Positions 20,653 to 29,806 of a stretch of DNA of 33,780 nt are shown in pieces (position 1 is the first letter of the stretch; the number at the start of each line of letters is the position of its first letter). The notes beneath the pieces are model-generated. The model was not told the DNA's origin. It ran no database searches and was given only the letters and a program-made list of their open reading frames with translations. The stretch comes from Nevskia sp. (GTDB lineage: Bacteria; Pseudomonadota; Gammaproteobacteria; Nevskiales; Nevskiaceae): positions 1 to 33,780 of the forward strand of contig JAUXYM010000016.1 of the NCBI GenBank assembly GCA_030694365.1. Direction: 5' to 3'. The position numbers and the translations under genes were made by a program.

Positions 20653-21246
20653 TCAAGCAGGCATTCCTTGGGGAGCGAAAGCCGCGAGCCAGTCGGCACG
20701 GCGGCTTTCGAAGTACGCGAGCGGGCCGCTGCTCACGAGGTTCGGATGGGGAAACTGGCGGTCGGCCAGACGCGTCAAGCCAATGTTGCCCAGCACGCGT
20801 TGCGAAACCCCATGATCGAGATCGGTGATCGCGCTGATCACCTCGAGGTTCTTCCGCGTGTAGCCATAGAGCATCAGCGCCAGCGCCATTTCGGTGGCGT
20901 AACCCTGGCCCCAATGCACTTGGGCGATGCGATAGCCGACCTGGATCAGCGGCTCGCCGTGGATGTGGTTCAGGCAGTGCATGCCGATGATTTCGCTGGA
21001 CACGCGCAGGGACGTCACCCAGATGCCGAAGCCCGGATGCTGACCGTAGTAAGCCGTGATCCGCTGCTCATACATGGCCTGTGATTGCTCGGCAGTCAGC
21101 ACGCCACCGAGATAGCGCATCACCGCCGGGTCCGCATTCATCGCGATCAGCGATGGCAGATCGGCCTGCGTGTAGCGCCGCAGCACCAGCCGCGCCGTGC
21201 TCAGGCCATCGCCGGCATCGGCGGGCATTGCCGTTGTCAGACTCAT
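20653..21246 (-). CDS. RimJ/RimL-type GNAT acetyltransferase
   Basis: The protein has 197 residues from ATG 21246 (MSLTTAMPADAGDG). Typical RimJ/L-like motifs: STARLVLRRYTQADLPSLIA, the central QVGYRIAQVHWGQGYATEMA with the acetyl-CoA loop, and LDHGVSQRVLGNIGLTR (the N-x-x-S-x-x-V-x-x-N-x-G pattern). Its start overlaps the atuE stop as ATGA and its stop is 11 bp before the atuF start, so it is fully inside the atu operon. Such enzymes acetylate protein N termini or small amines. A role in terpene catabolism is not known; co-translation suggests it is kept with the pathway. Confidence 0.85.
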   Translation of the reverse strand: MSLTTAMPADAGDGLSTARLVLRRYTQADLPSLIAMNADPAVMRYLGGVLTAEQSQAMYEQRITAYYGQHPGFGIWVTSLRVSSEIIGMHCLNHIHGEPLIQVGYRIAQVHWGQGYATEMALALMLYGYTRKNLEVISAITDLDHGVSQRVLGNIGLTRLADRQFPHPNLVSSGPLAYFESRRADWLAAFAPQGMPA

Positions 21247-22070
21247 GCCGGATCGGCCCATTTCGGCTTGCGCTTCTGCACGAAAGCCGCCACGCCTTCC
21301 GGCGCTTCGCTGCCGCGCACTGCCGTCGCGAACTTCTGCGCGGCGTCGTCGAGTACTTCGGCCATGTCCTTGCGGCCGACGTTGAGGATGATTGCCTTGG
21401 TCATCGCATTCGCTTCAGGCCCGCAGTTCATCACCTGCTGCAGCACGGCTGCGAGCTTGGCCTGCAGTTCGTCCTCGTCGACAAAGCCTTCGTGGACCAG
21501 GCCGAGACGCAGCGCTTCCGCGCCATCGAACTGCGCACCGGTAAGGCACTGGCGGCGCGCTGCGGTGATGCCGATGCGTTCCGCCACGAACGGCGCGATC
21601 TGCGCCGGTGGCAGGCCGCGGGCGGTTTCCGGCAGGCCGAACTTGGCATCGGCTTTCGCCAAGGCGACGTCTGATACGCAGGCCAGTCCGAAGCCGCCGC
21701 CAAGCACCGCACCTTCGCAGATCGCGATCACCACCTGCGGCGCACGGCCGGCCTTGTGCATCACTTCGCCGAACGCCCGCGAATGCGCGGCGACCAGATC
21801 GGCTTCGCCCGGCGCCGGTGCTTGCAGGCCTCCGGCGATCATTTCCTTGAGATCGCCGCCGGCGCAGAAATGGCCGCCCGCGCCGCGCAGCACGATCGCC
21901 CGCACCTCGCGATCGTCATGCACGGCATCGAACACGGTGCCGATCGCCGCAACCATGTCGCGGGTCATCGCATTGCGCACTTCCGGCCGTTTCAGCGTGG
22001 CGTAGACGACGCCGCGCTCGAAGCGGGTCGGAAAATGGGGGTGTTGCCGAAGGTCTGCCAAGTCCATCAC
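21243..22070 (-). CDS. atuE: Isohexenylglutaconyl-CoA hydratase (enoyl-CoA hydratase family)
   Basis: The protein has 275 residues, starting at one of two consecutive ATGs (22070 or 22067). Crotonase-fold motifs: GHFCAGGDLKEM (first oxyanion-hole segment), EGAVLGGGFGLACVSDVALA (second) and FGLPETARGLPPAQIAPFV. The last differs from the P-G-A-G-G-T-Q of ordinary hydratases and is typical of AtuE/LiuC-like branches. In the acyclic terpene pathway AtuE adds water to isohexenylglutaconyl-CoA, the carboxylase product. LiuC (methylglutaconyl-CoA hydratase) is the alternative. Context with a geranyl-CoA carboxylase beta subunit favours AtuE. Confidence 0.82.
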   Translation of the reverse strand: MMDLADLRQHPHFPTRFERGVVYATLKRPEVRNAMTRDMVAAIGTVFDAVHDDREVRAIVLRGAGGHFCAGGDLKEMIAGGLQAPAPGEADLVAAHSRAFGEVMHKAGRAPQVVIAICEGAVLGGGFGLACVSDVALAKADAKFGLPETARGLPPAQIAPFVAERIGITAARRQCLTGAQFDGAEALRLGLVHEGFVDEDELQAKLAAVLQQVMNCGPEANAMTKAIILNVGRKDMAEVLDDAAQKFATAVRGSEAPEGVAAFVQKRKPKWADPA

Positions 22071-22078
22071 TCACTCTT

Positions 22079-22460
22079 ACTCGTCATTCCCGCGAACGCG
22101 GGAATCCATCTCTCAAACTGCGATGCCGTCGAATAGATCATTCCAGTCCGGGTTTTCAACTTCGATCAATTCAATCTTCCAGGATCTGTTCCATTTCTTG
22201 ATCTGCTTCTCGCGTGTAATCGCCGATATTGCAGTGTTGTGCTGTTCGAACCACACAAGTTCATGGACTCTGTATTTTTTCGTGAACCCTTCAACGAGAT
22301 CATGCTTGTGTTCCCAAATGCGTCTTACCAGATCGGACGTAACGCCGACGTAAAGCGTCCCGTTCTTCTGGCTGGCAAGCATGTAAACGAAGAACTGCCT
22401 TTCCTTCATGCTTCGTCAACACCCTGACCGTGGATTCCCGCATTCGCGGGAATGACGAGG
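22079..22460. repeat. Split REPIN-like element, copy 3, enclosing a GIY-YIG gene
   Basis: Left arm 22083-22110 (GTCATTCCCGCGAACGCGGG...) and right arm 22431-22456 (TGGATTCCCGCATTCGCGGG...) are the same inverted pair as in the other copies. Here they are 320 bp apart instead of about 30-40, and a complete gene fills the space. It breaks the otherwise continuous atu operon between atuD and atuE. Confidence 0.8.
22113..22409 (-). CDS. Single-domain GIY-YIG nuclease (YhbQ/UPF0213-like)
   Basis: The gene encodes 98 residues. The GIY-YIG core appears as FVYMLASQKNGTLYVGVTSD (VYM...YVG variant), then the catalytic Arg region LVRRIWEHK. HELVWFEQHNTAISAITREK with the metal-binding Glu in REKQIKKW completes the fold. 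Members of this family cut DNA with one Mg2+ ion; stand-alone forms are poorly understood. The G+C content is clearly lower than in adjacent genes, suggesting a separate origin. It lies between the two inverted arms of a dispersed palindromic element, same orientation as the atu operon. A role in moving or maintaining these palindromes, like RAYT transposases for REPs, is a hypothesis. Confidence 0.9.
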   Translation of the reverse strand: MKERQFFVYMLASQKNGTLYVGVTSDLVRRIWEHKHDLVEGFTKKYRVHELVWFEQHNTAISAITREKQIKKWNRSWKIELIEVENPDWNDLFDGIAV

Positions 22461-22503
22461 TAGTTGGACTTCATCTTTCATCGATGCCCCGAAGAACGAC
22501 GAG

Positions 22504-23700
<1,197 letters not shown>

Positions 23701-23724
23701 GGTGCTCTCCAATTTGTTCGGATC

Positions 23725-23812
23725 GTCATCCCCGCGCAGGCGGGGATCCAGTTCTCGGTTGCCAGCGACGCGCAAAGGTCAAAACTGGATTCCCGCCTTC
23801 GCGGGAATGACG
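23725..23812. repeat. REPIN-like element, copy 4
   Basis: Inverted arms GTCATCCCCGCGCAGGCGGG... (23725-23755) and GGATTCCCGCCTTCGCGGG... (23785-23812) are about 30 bp apart, between atuC and atuD. It lacks the long outer flanks of copies 2 and 5. Confidence 0.85.
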
Positions 23813-23827
23813 GGATTCGGGCGCGGT

Positions 23828-25453
23828 CTAGAACCGGGCAACACCAAAGCTGTTTGGCGTAACCGTTCGCCCACGCGCCTCGCGGCAGATCGACAAAGTC
23901 ATGCCGAGCACCTTGCGGGTATCGCGCGGGTCGATCAGGCCGTCATCGAACAAGCGGGCGCTGGCAGCAAACGCGGTGGACTGCGCATCGAACTGCTTGA
24001 CGATGCTCGATTCGATGGCGGCGAGTTGCGCTTCTTCCGCGTCACCGATCGTCTTGCCTTCCTTGATCCACTTGTCGCGAGTGACGATGCCCATCACTTT
24101 CGCAGCCTGCTCGCCACCCATCACCGAGGTGCGCGAGTTCGGCCAGGCGAAGATGAACTCCGGGCCGAAGCCGCGGCCGCACATGCCGTAGTTGCCGGCA
24201 CCGAAGCTGCCGCCCATGACGATGGTGATCTGCGGCACGGTGGCGTTGGCAACGGCCTGAATCATCTTCGAGCCGTGCTTGACGATGCCGCCCTGCTCGC
24301 TCTCGGTGCCGACCATGTAGCCGGTGGTGTTCATCAGATAGACCAGCGGGATGTCCGACTGGCAGCACATCTGGATGAACTGGCCGGCCTTGGTCGCGCC
24401 ACGCACGGTGATCGGCCCGTTGTTGCTGATGATGCCGACCTGGTGGCCGTGGATCACCGCGCGGCCGCAGATGGTCTGCTGGTCGTACTCGTTCTTGAAC
24501 TCCAGGAACTCCGAGCCATCGACCAGACGCGCGATCACTTCGCGGCAGTCATAGGGCTTGCGGTAGTCGGCAGGCACCACGCCGCAGAGTTCGTCGATGT
24601 CGTACAGCGGCGCGCGAACTTCACGCAAGCTTGCGGCTGGCTTGTTCCGGTTCCAGTCGAGATTGCGGACGATGTCCCGCGCGATGCGGATGCCGTCGGC
24701 GTCGTTCTCGGCCAGGAATTCGCCGGTGCCGGCCACCTGGGTGTGCATCTCGGCACCGCCCAGGTCTTCGTCGATCGCGATCTCGCCGGTCGCGGCCTTG
24801 AGCAGCGGCGGGCCGGCAAGGAACACCTTGGCGTTCTTGCGGATCATCACCACGTAGTCGGACAGGCCCGGCATGTAGGCGCCGCCGGCGGTGCTCGAAC
24901 CGTGGACGATGGTCACCTGCGGGATGCCGGCCGCGGACAGCCGGGCCTGGTTCGCGAAGGTGCCGCCGCCGGGGATGAACAGCTCGGCCTGGTACATCAG
25001 GTTGGCACCGCCGGACTCGATCATCGAGACCACCGGCAGCTTCTGGGCTAGCGCGATCTGCTGCAGGCGCAAGGTCTTCTGCACGCCGAACGGCGTCATC
25101 GTGCCACCCTTGATCGCCGAGTTAGAGGCGATGACCATGCAGCGGCTGCCTGCCACGTAACCGATGCCGGTGATCATGTTGCCGCCGGCCAGCGAGCCGT
25201 CCTTGTCGTCGTGCATCTTGTAGCCGCACAACGTCGACAGTTCGAGCCACGGCGAGCCGCGATCGAGCATCAGGTGCACTCTTTCGCGCGGCAGCAACTG
25301 CTTGCGCTGGTGATAGCGGGCGCGCTTGGTTTCTTCCTCGGCGCGGCCCCGATCCTCGATGGCACGGAATTCGGCGATCTTCGCCAGCAGGTCCTCGCGG
25401 TGCTGCTTGAACGCAGCGCTGTGGGTATCGACCTTCGATTCGATGACGGGCAT
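23828..25453 (-). CDS. atuC: Geranyl-CoA carboxylase, carboxyltransferase (beta) subunit
   Basis: The protein has 541 residues from ATG 25453 (MPVIESKVDTHSAAF), matching AtuC in length and N terminus. Carboxyltransferase motifs: ESGGANL, HGSSTAGGAYMPGLSDYVV, NNGPITVRGATKAGQFIQ, NTTGYMVG and GGSFGAGNYGMCGRGFGPEF. The loop at residues 160-170 reads IPGGGTFANQA. In methylcrotonyl-CoA carboxylases this stretch is longer and contains a bulky Phe (HFGRIF); in geranyl-CoA carboxylases it is short with Gly, opening the pocket for the longer chain. That supports GCC over MCC. It transfers CO2 from biotin on AtuF to the gamma-methyl carbon of cis-geranyl-CoA. First gene of the operon, divergent from the TetR gene. 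Confidence 0.92.
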   Translation of the reverse strand: MPVIESKVDTHSAAFKQHREDLLAKIAEFRAIEDRGRAEEETKRARYHQRKQLLPRERVHLMLDRGSPWLELSTLCGYKMHDDKDGSLAGGNMITGIGYVAGSRCMVIASNSAIKGGTMTPFGVQKTLRLQQIALAQKLPVVSMIESGGANLMYQAELFIPGGGTFANQARLSAAGIPQVTIVHGSSTAGGAYMPGLSDYVVMIRKNAKVFLAGPPLLKAATGEIAIDEDLGGAEMHTQVAGTGEFLAENDADGIRIARDIVRNLDWNRNKPAASLREVRAPLYDIDELCGVVPADYRKPYDCREVIARLVDGSEFLEFKNEYDQQTICGRAVIHGHQVGIISNNGPITVRGATKAGQFIQMCCQSDIPLVYLMNTTGYMVGTESEQGGIVKHGSKMIQAVANATVPQITIVMGGSFGAGNYGMCGRGFGPEFIFAWPNSRTSVMGGEQAAKVMGIVTRDKWIKEGKTIGDAEEAQLAAIESSIVKQFDAQSTAFAASARLFDDGLIDPRDTRKVLGMTLSICREARGRTVTPNSFGVARF

Positions 25454-25487
25454 GGGCGGTTTCCGGTGGGCAGCGAGGAATCTAGCA

Positions 25488-25515
25488 CAAGGAATGAAGT
25501 AATATTCATTTCTTG
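25488..25515. promoter_or_regulatory. Palindromic operator between atuC and the TetR gene
   Basis: Arms CAAGGAATGAA and TTCATTTCTTG pair over 11 bp with one mismatch around GTAATA. It lies 34 bp upstream of atuC and 28 bp upstream of the divergent TetR gene, in a strongly A+T-rich stretch. On the minus strand TGCTAGATT nearby resembles an extended -10 box. It is the expected binding site of the AtuR-like repressor for both directions. Confidence 0.7.
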
Positions 25516-25543
25516 AATTACCGGTCATTGCTGCAACACTTCC

Positions 25544-26170
25544 ATGGTCTATCGCCGCTCCCCGCTGATGGAAGAACGGCTCGCGCACAACCGCGAGCGG
25601 ATCCTCGAAGCCACCCGCAGCCTAGTCGCGAGAGGCGGCTTGCGCGAGGCGCAGATCAGCGCCGTGGCCAATGTCGCCGGCATCTCCACCGGCATGATCT
25701 ACCGCTATTTCACGGCCAAGACTGATCTGTTCGTCGAAGTGCTGGCGGCAGCGGTGAGCCACGAAATCGAGATTCTCGAGGCGATCGGCAGTGGCCCGGG
25801 CACGGCGCGTGATCGCCTGTTCGCGGCCGTCGAATCGTTCACGCGGCGCGCACTGAATGGACCCAACCTCGCTTATGCCTTCATCGCCGAACCGGCCGAT
25901 CCGGAAGTCGACATCGCCCGCATCCGCGAACGCAAGCGCTTCGCCGACGTGATCCGCGCGATCCTTGCCGATGGCGTGGCCGGCGGCGAATTCCCGGCCC
26001 AGAATCTCGATGCCAGTGCGGCCTGCATCGTCGGCGCCTATACCGAAGCACTGGTCGGGCCGATCGGCCCGGCGCGCGAAGTGGTCGGCGATCGCGAAGC
26101 ACTGATCGCGTCGATCTGCGAATTCTGCGTGCGTGCCGTTGGTGGCGCGGCGAGCAAGCCCGGCGCATGA
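25544..26170 (+). CDS. TetR-family repressor of the terpene cluster (AtuR-like)
   Basis: The protein has 208 residues from ATG 25544. N-terminal helix-turn-helix: NRERILEATRSLVARGGLRE, AQISAVANVAGISTGMIYRY, FTAKTDLF. The C-terminal part is an Ala-rich ligand and dimer domain. The gene is divergent from atuC with a palindrome between them, the same arrangement as atuR in Pseudomonas, which represses the atu genes until a terpene metabolite is present. It probably also controls itself and the DUF3943 gene, whose frame begins at its stop codon. Ligand is inferred to be an acyl-CoA intermediate. Confidence 0.85.
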   Translation: MVYRRSPLMEERLAHNRERILEATRSLVARGGLREAQISAVANVAGISTGMIYRYFTAKTDLFVEVLAAAVSHEIEILEAIGSGPGTARDRLFAAVESFTRRALNGPNLAYAFIAEPADPEVDIARIRERKRFADVIRAILADGVAGGEFPAQNLDASAACIVGAYTEALVGPIGPAREVVGDREALIASICEFCVRAVGGAASKPGA

Positions 26171-26211
26171 AGCGTCCCGATCATCCAACATCAACAACCG
26201 AGGCTCGCCCG

Positions 26212-27747
26212 ATGGCACGTCGAACCCGTCACTCCCTGGCGATTCGCCTCCTCGCTGGCCTCGCGGCCTGCGTCAGCCTGCCGTGTATCGGCGAAATTCT
26301 GGCTGACGATCCGGCGCTGACCACGCCGGCCCAGCAGAAAGCGCCGAATGCGTTTGCCGAGGGCTCGCCGAAGCCAGTGCTGAACTGGGGCAAGGGCGAC
26401 GGCAAGAGCTACTGGCTGACCGCGTTCGACATCATCACCTTCGACGTGCTGCTGAATCGGGTCGATCGTTATCTGATCGACAAGGACGATTACAACGTCA
26501 CCCTGGACAGCTTCCGACGCAACCTCGGCGGCAAGTGGGTGGTCGACAACGATCCGTTCGCGATCAACCAGTTCGGGCATCCGTATCAGGGCTCGATGTA
26601 TCACGGCTTCGCACGTTCGGCCGGCCTGAGCTACTGGGAATCATCGGCCGCGACCCTGCTCGGCAGCCTGTTCTGGGAAGTCAGCGGCGAAACCACGCCG
26701 CCATCGATCAACGATCAGTTCACCACCGGCATCGGCGGCAGCTTCCTCGGCGAGCCGCTGTTCCGCCTGTCCAGCCTGCTGCTGGAAAGCGGCACCGGCC
26801 GCCCCGGCCTGCTGCGCGAACTGGCCGCAGCCCTGATCTCGCCCTCGACCGGCTTCAATCGCGCCGCCTACGGCTCGCGCTTCGACGGCGTGTTCCGCAG
26901 CCGCGCGCCGGCCGTCTATACCCGGGTACAACTCGGCGTGAACGTCCATGCCGATGTCAGCTCGAACATCGACGCCAATCGCGTGATCGGCGAGCCGGCG
27001 ATCCCGCAGAGCTACAAGAACGGCGAAGGCACGGCCGATTTCACCGTCGCCTACGGCCTGCCCGGCAAGCCCGACTACCGCTATGACCGGCCGTTCGACT
27101 ACTTCCATCTCGAATTCACCGCCTCGACCAAGAATGTGATCGAGAACCTGATCACCCGTGGCCTGCTGATCGGCGAACCGTACTCGGTGGGCAACAATGT
27201 TCGCGGCGTCTGGGGCCTGTACGGCAGTTACGACTACATCTCGCCGCAGATCTTCCGGGTGTCGACGACCTCGGGCGGCATCGGCACCACCAACCAGGTG
27301 TGGCTGTCGGACAAGGTCGCACTGCAGAGCACGGCGCTGGCCAGCCTTGGTTACGGCTCGGCCGGTGCGATCCGCGGCGCCGGAGAGCGCGACTATCACA
27401 ACGGCATTGCCCCCCAAGGCCTGCTGACTTCGCGGCTGATCCTCGGCGATCGTGTTTCCTTCGAAGCGACCCTGCGCGACTACTACGTCGGCGGCCTGGC
27501 CTCGCGGGAAACCTCGGGCAGTGAAAACATCGCCCGCGCCGAAGTCGCGATGACCGCGCGGATCTACAACCTGCACGGCCTGACCCTGAAGTACACGCAC
27601 TCGCGCCGCGACGCGCGCTATGACGACACTGGCAATACCCGCCAGAGCGTCGGCGTGTTCAGCCTCGCCTACAGCTATCTCGGCCAGACCCGCTTCGGCG
27701 CCGTCGACTGGCGACCGCAACTCGGCGAGCAGGCTCCGGCTCCCTAA
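26212..27747 (+). CDS. DUF3943 protein, exported, outer-membrane-type
   Basis: The protein has 511 residues from ATG 26212 (MARRTRHSLAIRLL), preceded by CCGAGG. An in-frame ATG at 26167 overlaps the regulator's stop as ATGA, but it would put 15 polar residues before the signal peptide. The signal peptide ends near residue 29. The DUF3943 signature is visible: WVVDNDPFAINQFGHPYQGS, MYHGFARSAGLSYWESSAAT and SINDQFTTGIGG. The C-terminal ~300 residues are alternating amphipathic strands ending with FSLAYSYLGQTRFG, compatible with a beta-barrel. The role is unknown. Placed directly after the terpene regulator, it may help uptake of the hydrophobic substrate. Confidence 0.8.
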   Translation: MARRTRHSLAIRLLAGLAACVSLPCIGEILADDPALTTPAQQKAPNAFAEGSPKPVLNWGKGDGKSYWLTAFDIITFDVLLNRVDRYLIDKDDYNVTLDSFRRNLGGKWVVDNDPFAINQFGHPYQGSMYHGFARSAGLSYWESSAATLLGSLFWEVSGETTPPSINDQFTTGIGGSFLGEPLFRLSSLLLESGTGRPGLLRELAAALISPSTGFNRAAYGSRFDGVFRSRAPAVYTRVQLGVNVHADVSSNIDANRVIGEPAIPQSYKNGEGTADFTVAYGLPGKPDYRYDRPFDYFHLEFTASTKNVIENLITRGLLIGEPYSVGNNVRGVWGLYGSYDYISPQIFRVSTTSGGIGTTNQVWLSDKVALQSTALASLGYGSAGAIRGAGERDYHNGIAPQGLLTSRLILGDRVSFEATLRDYYVGGLASRETSGSENIARAEVAMTARIYNLHGLTLKYTHSRRDARYDDTGNTRQSVGVFSLAYSYLGQTRFGAVDWRPQLGEQAPAP

Positions 27748-27750
27748 AGC

Positions 27751-27898
27751 ATTTTTCCTTCAAATCCTTACAAAGCACTCGTCATTCCCGCGCAGGTGGG
27801 AATCCAGTTCTGATGCGGTGCGCTACGGCCCAAACTGGATGCCCGCCTGCGCGGGCATGACGGAACTTTTGTGTTTATTCAACTTGAAAATGCTCTAG
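27751..27898. repeat. REPIN-like element, copy 5
   Basis: 148 bp, the closest relative of copy 2, from ATTTTTCCTTCAAATCCTTA to TTCAACTTGAAAATGCTCTA. The inner arms start at 27783 and end near 27863. Its right edge supplies the TAG that ends the SDR frame (27895-27897). Confidence 0.85.
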
Positions 27899-28759
27899 TC
27901 CAGCGCTTTCGGGCGTGAGGCGCGGCGGAAGCCCTGGAACGGCGTTGATGCCGTGTGGGCCGGCACCGGCAGCATCTTCTGACAGAGGCTGGCACCGCCA
28001 TCGATCTTCAGATAGGCACCGGTGATGAACGCCGAGGCCGGCGACAGCAGGAAGACGATCGCAGCGGACACTTCGGCCTCCTCGCCCATCCGCTTCAGCG
28101 GTGCCAGGCCGGACATCATCGGAATGGTTTAGCTGCGGAATTTCTCGTCGTAGTGATCCATGCCGCTGGACCGCACGAAGCCCGGTGCCACGGCATTCAC
28201 CCGCACGCCTGAAGAAGCCCATTCGACGGCAGCGGTCTCGGTGAGATTCATCATGCCGGCGCGCGCAGCACCCGCGTGGCCCATCAGCGGCATGCCGCCC
28301 CAGACGTCGGCGATCATGTTGACGATCACCCCACCCGTGCTGCTGCATGTGCTGCACGTAGACCTCGCGGCTCATCAGGAAGCCGCTGGTGAGATTGTTG
28401 GCGACCACCACATCCCAGCCGTTCTTGCCGATCTGCGCCAGCGGCATCGGGTACTGGCCACCGGCGTTGTTGACCAGTCCGTCGATTGCGCCGTGTTCGG
28501 CGAGCATGCGGGCGACTGCCGCCTTCACCGCGTCCTCGTCGCGAATGTCGAAGCTGTACGACACCGCCTCGCCACCGTCCTCGTGTATCTCGGCGCATAC
28601 CGCATCGAGCTTCTCCTGCTTGCGGCCGGCAAGGATCAGCTTGGCACCAAGCGCCGCCAGTTCATGCGCCGTGCAACGGCCGATGCCGGAGCCACCGCCG
28701 GTGATGACGATGGTCTGGCCTTTGAACAGGTCCTTCGCGAACACGGACTGGTAAGACAT
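27895..28759 (-). pseudogene. Short-chain dehydrogenase of the PECR/AtuG type, broken
   Basis: The intact protein would have about 287 residues from ATG 28759 (MSYQSVFAKDLFKGQ), with site GGGAAGAG. The cofactor motif TGGGSGIG and GLVNNAGG are present. After VQHMQQHG the frame shifts by one base near 28329-28336, a C-rich run on the plus strand. The continuing frame reads GVIVNMIADVWGGMPLMGHA, GAARAGMMNLTETAAVEWAS, SGVRVNAVAPG. A TAA at 28129-28131 then sits where CAA would be one change away, followed in the same frame by IPMMSGLAPLKRMG. The HAGAARAG segment matches trans-2-enoyl-CoA reductase (PECR) rather than the classical YxxxK. Citronellol/citronellal dehydrogenase AtuG is the pathway counterpart. 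Two lesions make loss of function likely. Confidence 0.75.
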
Positions 28760-28783
28760 GGCTCTTCCCTGTGACGGAAAAGA

Positions 28784-28807
28784 CGAAGGCCGGTTTCCCG
28801 GCCTTCG
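28784..28807 (-). terminator. Rho-independent terminator after etfA
   Basis: The stem CGAAGGCCGG/CCGGCCTTCG is a perfect 10 bp with a 4-base loop. On the minus strand it reads with a GAAA tetraloop and is followed by TCTTTTCC. It lies 28 bp past the etfA stop and before the SDR start, so it ends the etfBA transcript. Confidence 0.85.
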
Positions 28808-28835
28808 TGGGTTCAGCTTGCGATGTTGCCGCGAA

Positions 28836-29780
28836 TCAGACCTTCGATTCGAGTTCCGGCACCAGCGTGAACAGATCGCCGACCAGACCGTAGTCCGCCA
28901 CTTCGAAGATCGGCGCTTCCGGATCCTTGTTGATGGCGACGATGGTGCGCGCATCCTTGATGCCGGCGAGATGCTGGATAGCGCCCGAGATGCCGATCGC
29001 CAAGTACAGCTCCGGCGCGATGATCTTGCCGGTCTGACCAACCTGCATGTCGTTCGGCACGTAACCCGAGTCGACAGCAGCGCGCGAGGCGCCGACGCCG
29101 GCCTTCAGCTTGTCGGCCAGCGAGTAGATGATCGAGAAGTTCTCGCTCGATGCCAGCGCACGGCCGCCGGAGACGACGCGGGTGGCGCTCTGCAGTTCCG
29201 GACGCTCGCTCTTCTGCGCGGCCAGCGACACGAAGCGGGTGTGGGTCGGCAAGCTCACGTCGAGGCTCTGCTTTTCGATCGGCGCAGCAGCGGCGGCATC
29301 GCCGGCGGCCTGGAACGAGGCCAGACGGATGGTCGCGACGACGCAAGGCGAGGCCGGGGCTTCGACAGTCAGGATCGCGTTGCCGGCGTAGATCGGGCGA
29401 TCGAAGCTGGTGGCACCGTGTACGGCCATGATGTCCGACACCTGCTGCACGCCGAGCTTGGCGGCAACCCGCGGCAACAAGTCCTTGCCGAAGGTGGTGC
29501 CGGCGGCGAACACGTGGCTGTAACCGGTCAGCGCGAGGGCGACGATCTGCGGCGCGATGATCACGGCGAGGCCGTGGTCGTTCTCGGCGCGGTCGATCTG
29601 GATGACCTTGGTGACGCCGTCAATGGCGGCGGCCTGGGCGGCAGCAGCGCTGCCATCGGCTGCGAAGACGACGACATGAATTTCGCCACCAATAATGGCC
29701 TTAGCCGCGCTGACGACCTTGGCGATACCGCTGTTCAGCTTGCCTTCGGCCTGCTGGCCGATGATCAGAATCTTGCTCAT
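28836..29780 (-). CDS. etfA: Electron transfer flavoprotein, alpha subunit
   Basis: The protein has 314 residues from ATG 29780, preceded by the strong ribosome site TTAGGAGTTAGTC. The C-terminal FAD-binding domain shows [40 protein letters not shown], and [20 protein letters not shown]. The N-terminal domain is the usual EtfA Rossmann-like fold. With EtfB it accepts electrons from acyl-CoA dehydrogenases, two of which are in this window, and passes them to ETF-ubiquinone oxidoreductase (31.4-33.1 kb). It is cotranscribed with etfB (26-bp gap). Confidence 0.97.
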   Translation of the reverse strand: MSKILIIGQQAEGKLNSGIAKVVSAAKAIIGGEIHVVVFAADGSAAAAQAAAIDGVTKVIQIDRAENDHGLAVIIAPQIVALALTGYSHVFAAGTTFGKDLLPRVAAKLGVQQVSDIMAVHGATSFDRPIYAGNAILTVEAPASPCVVATIRLASFQAAGDAAAAAPIEKQSLDVSLPTHTRFVSLAAQKSERPELQSATRVVSGGRALASSENFSIIYSLADKLKAGVGASRAAVDSGYVPNDMQVGQTGKIIAPELYLAIGISGAIQHLAGIKDARTIVAINKDPEAPIFEVADYGLVGDLFTLVPELESKV

Positions 29781-29806
29781 GACTAACTCCTAAGGTTGAA
29801 GACGGT

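Noticed and set aside
22079-22460. CRISPR array or homing intron around the GIY-YIG gene
   Set aside because: Arms are inverted, not direct and regularly spaced; the element is intergenic and interrupts no gene.
23701-23775. N-terminal extension of AtuD (ELDPRLRGDD)
   Set aside because: Also translated repeat DNA; a good ribosome site precedes ATG 23700.
28760-29041. Upstream extension of the SDR frame
   Set aside because: Runs through the etfA terminator and the 3' part of etfA; a ribosome site precedes MSYQSVF.
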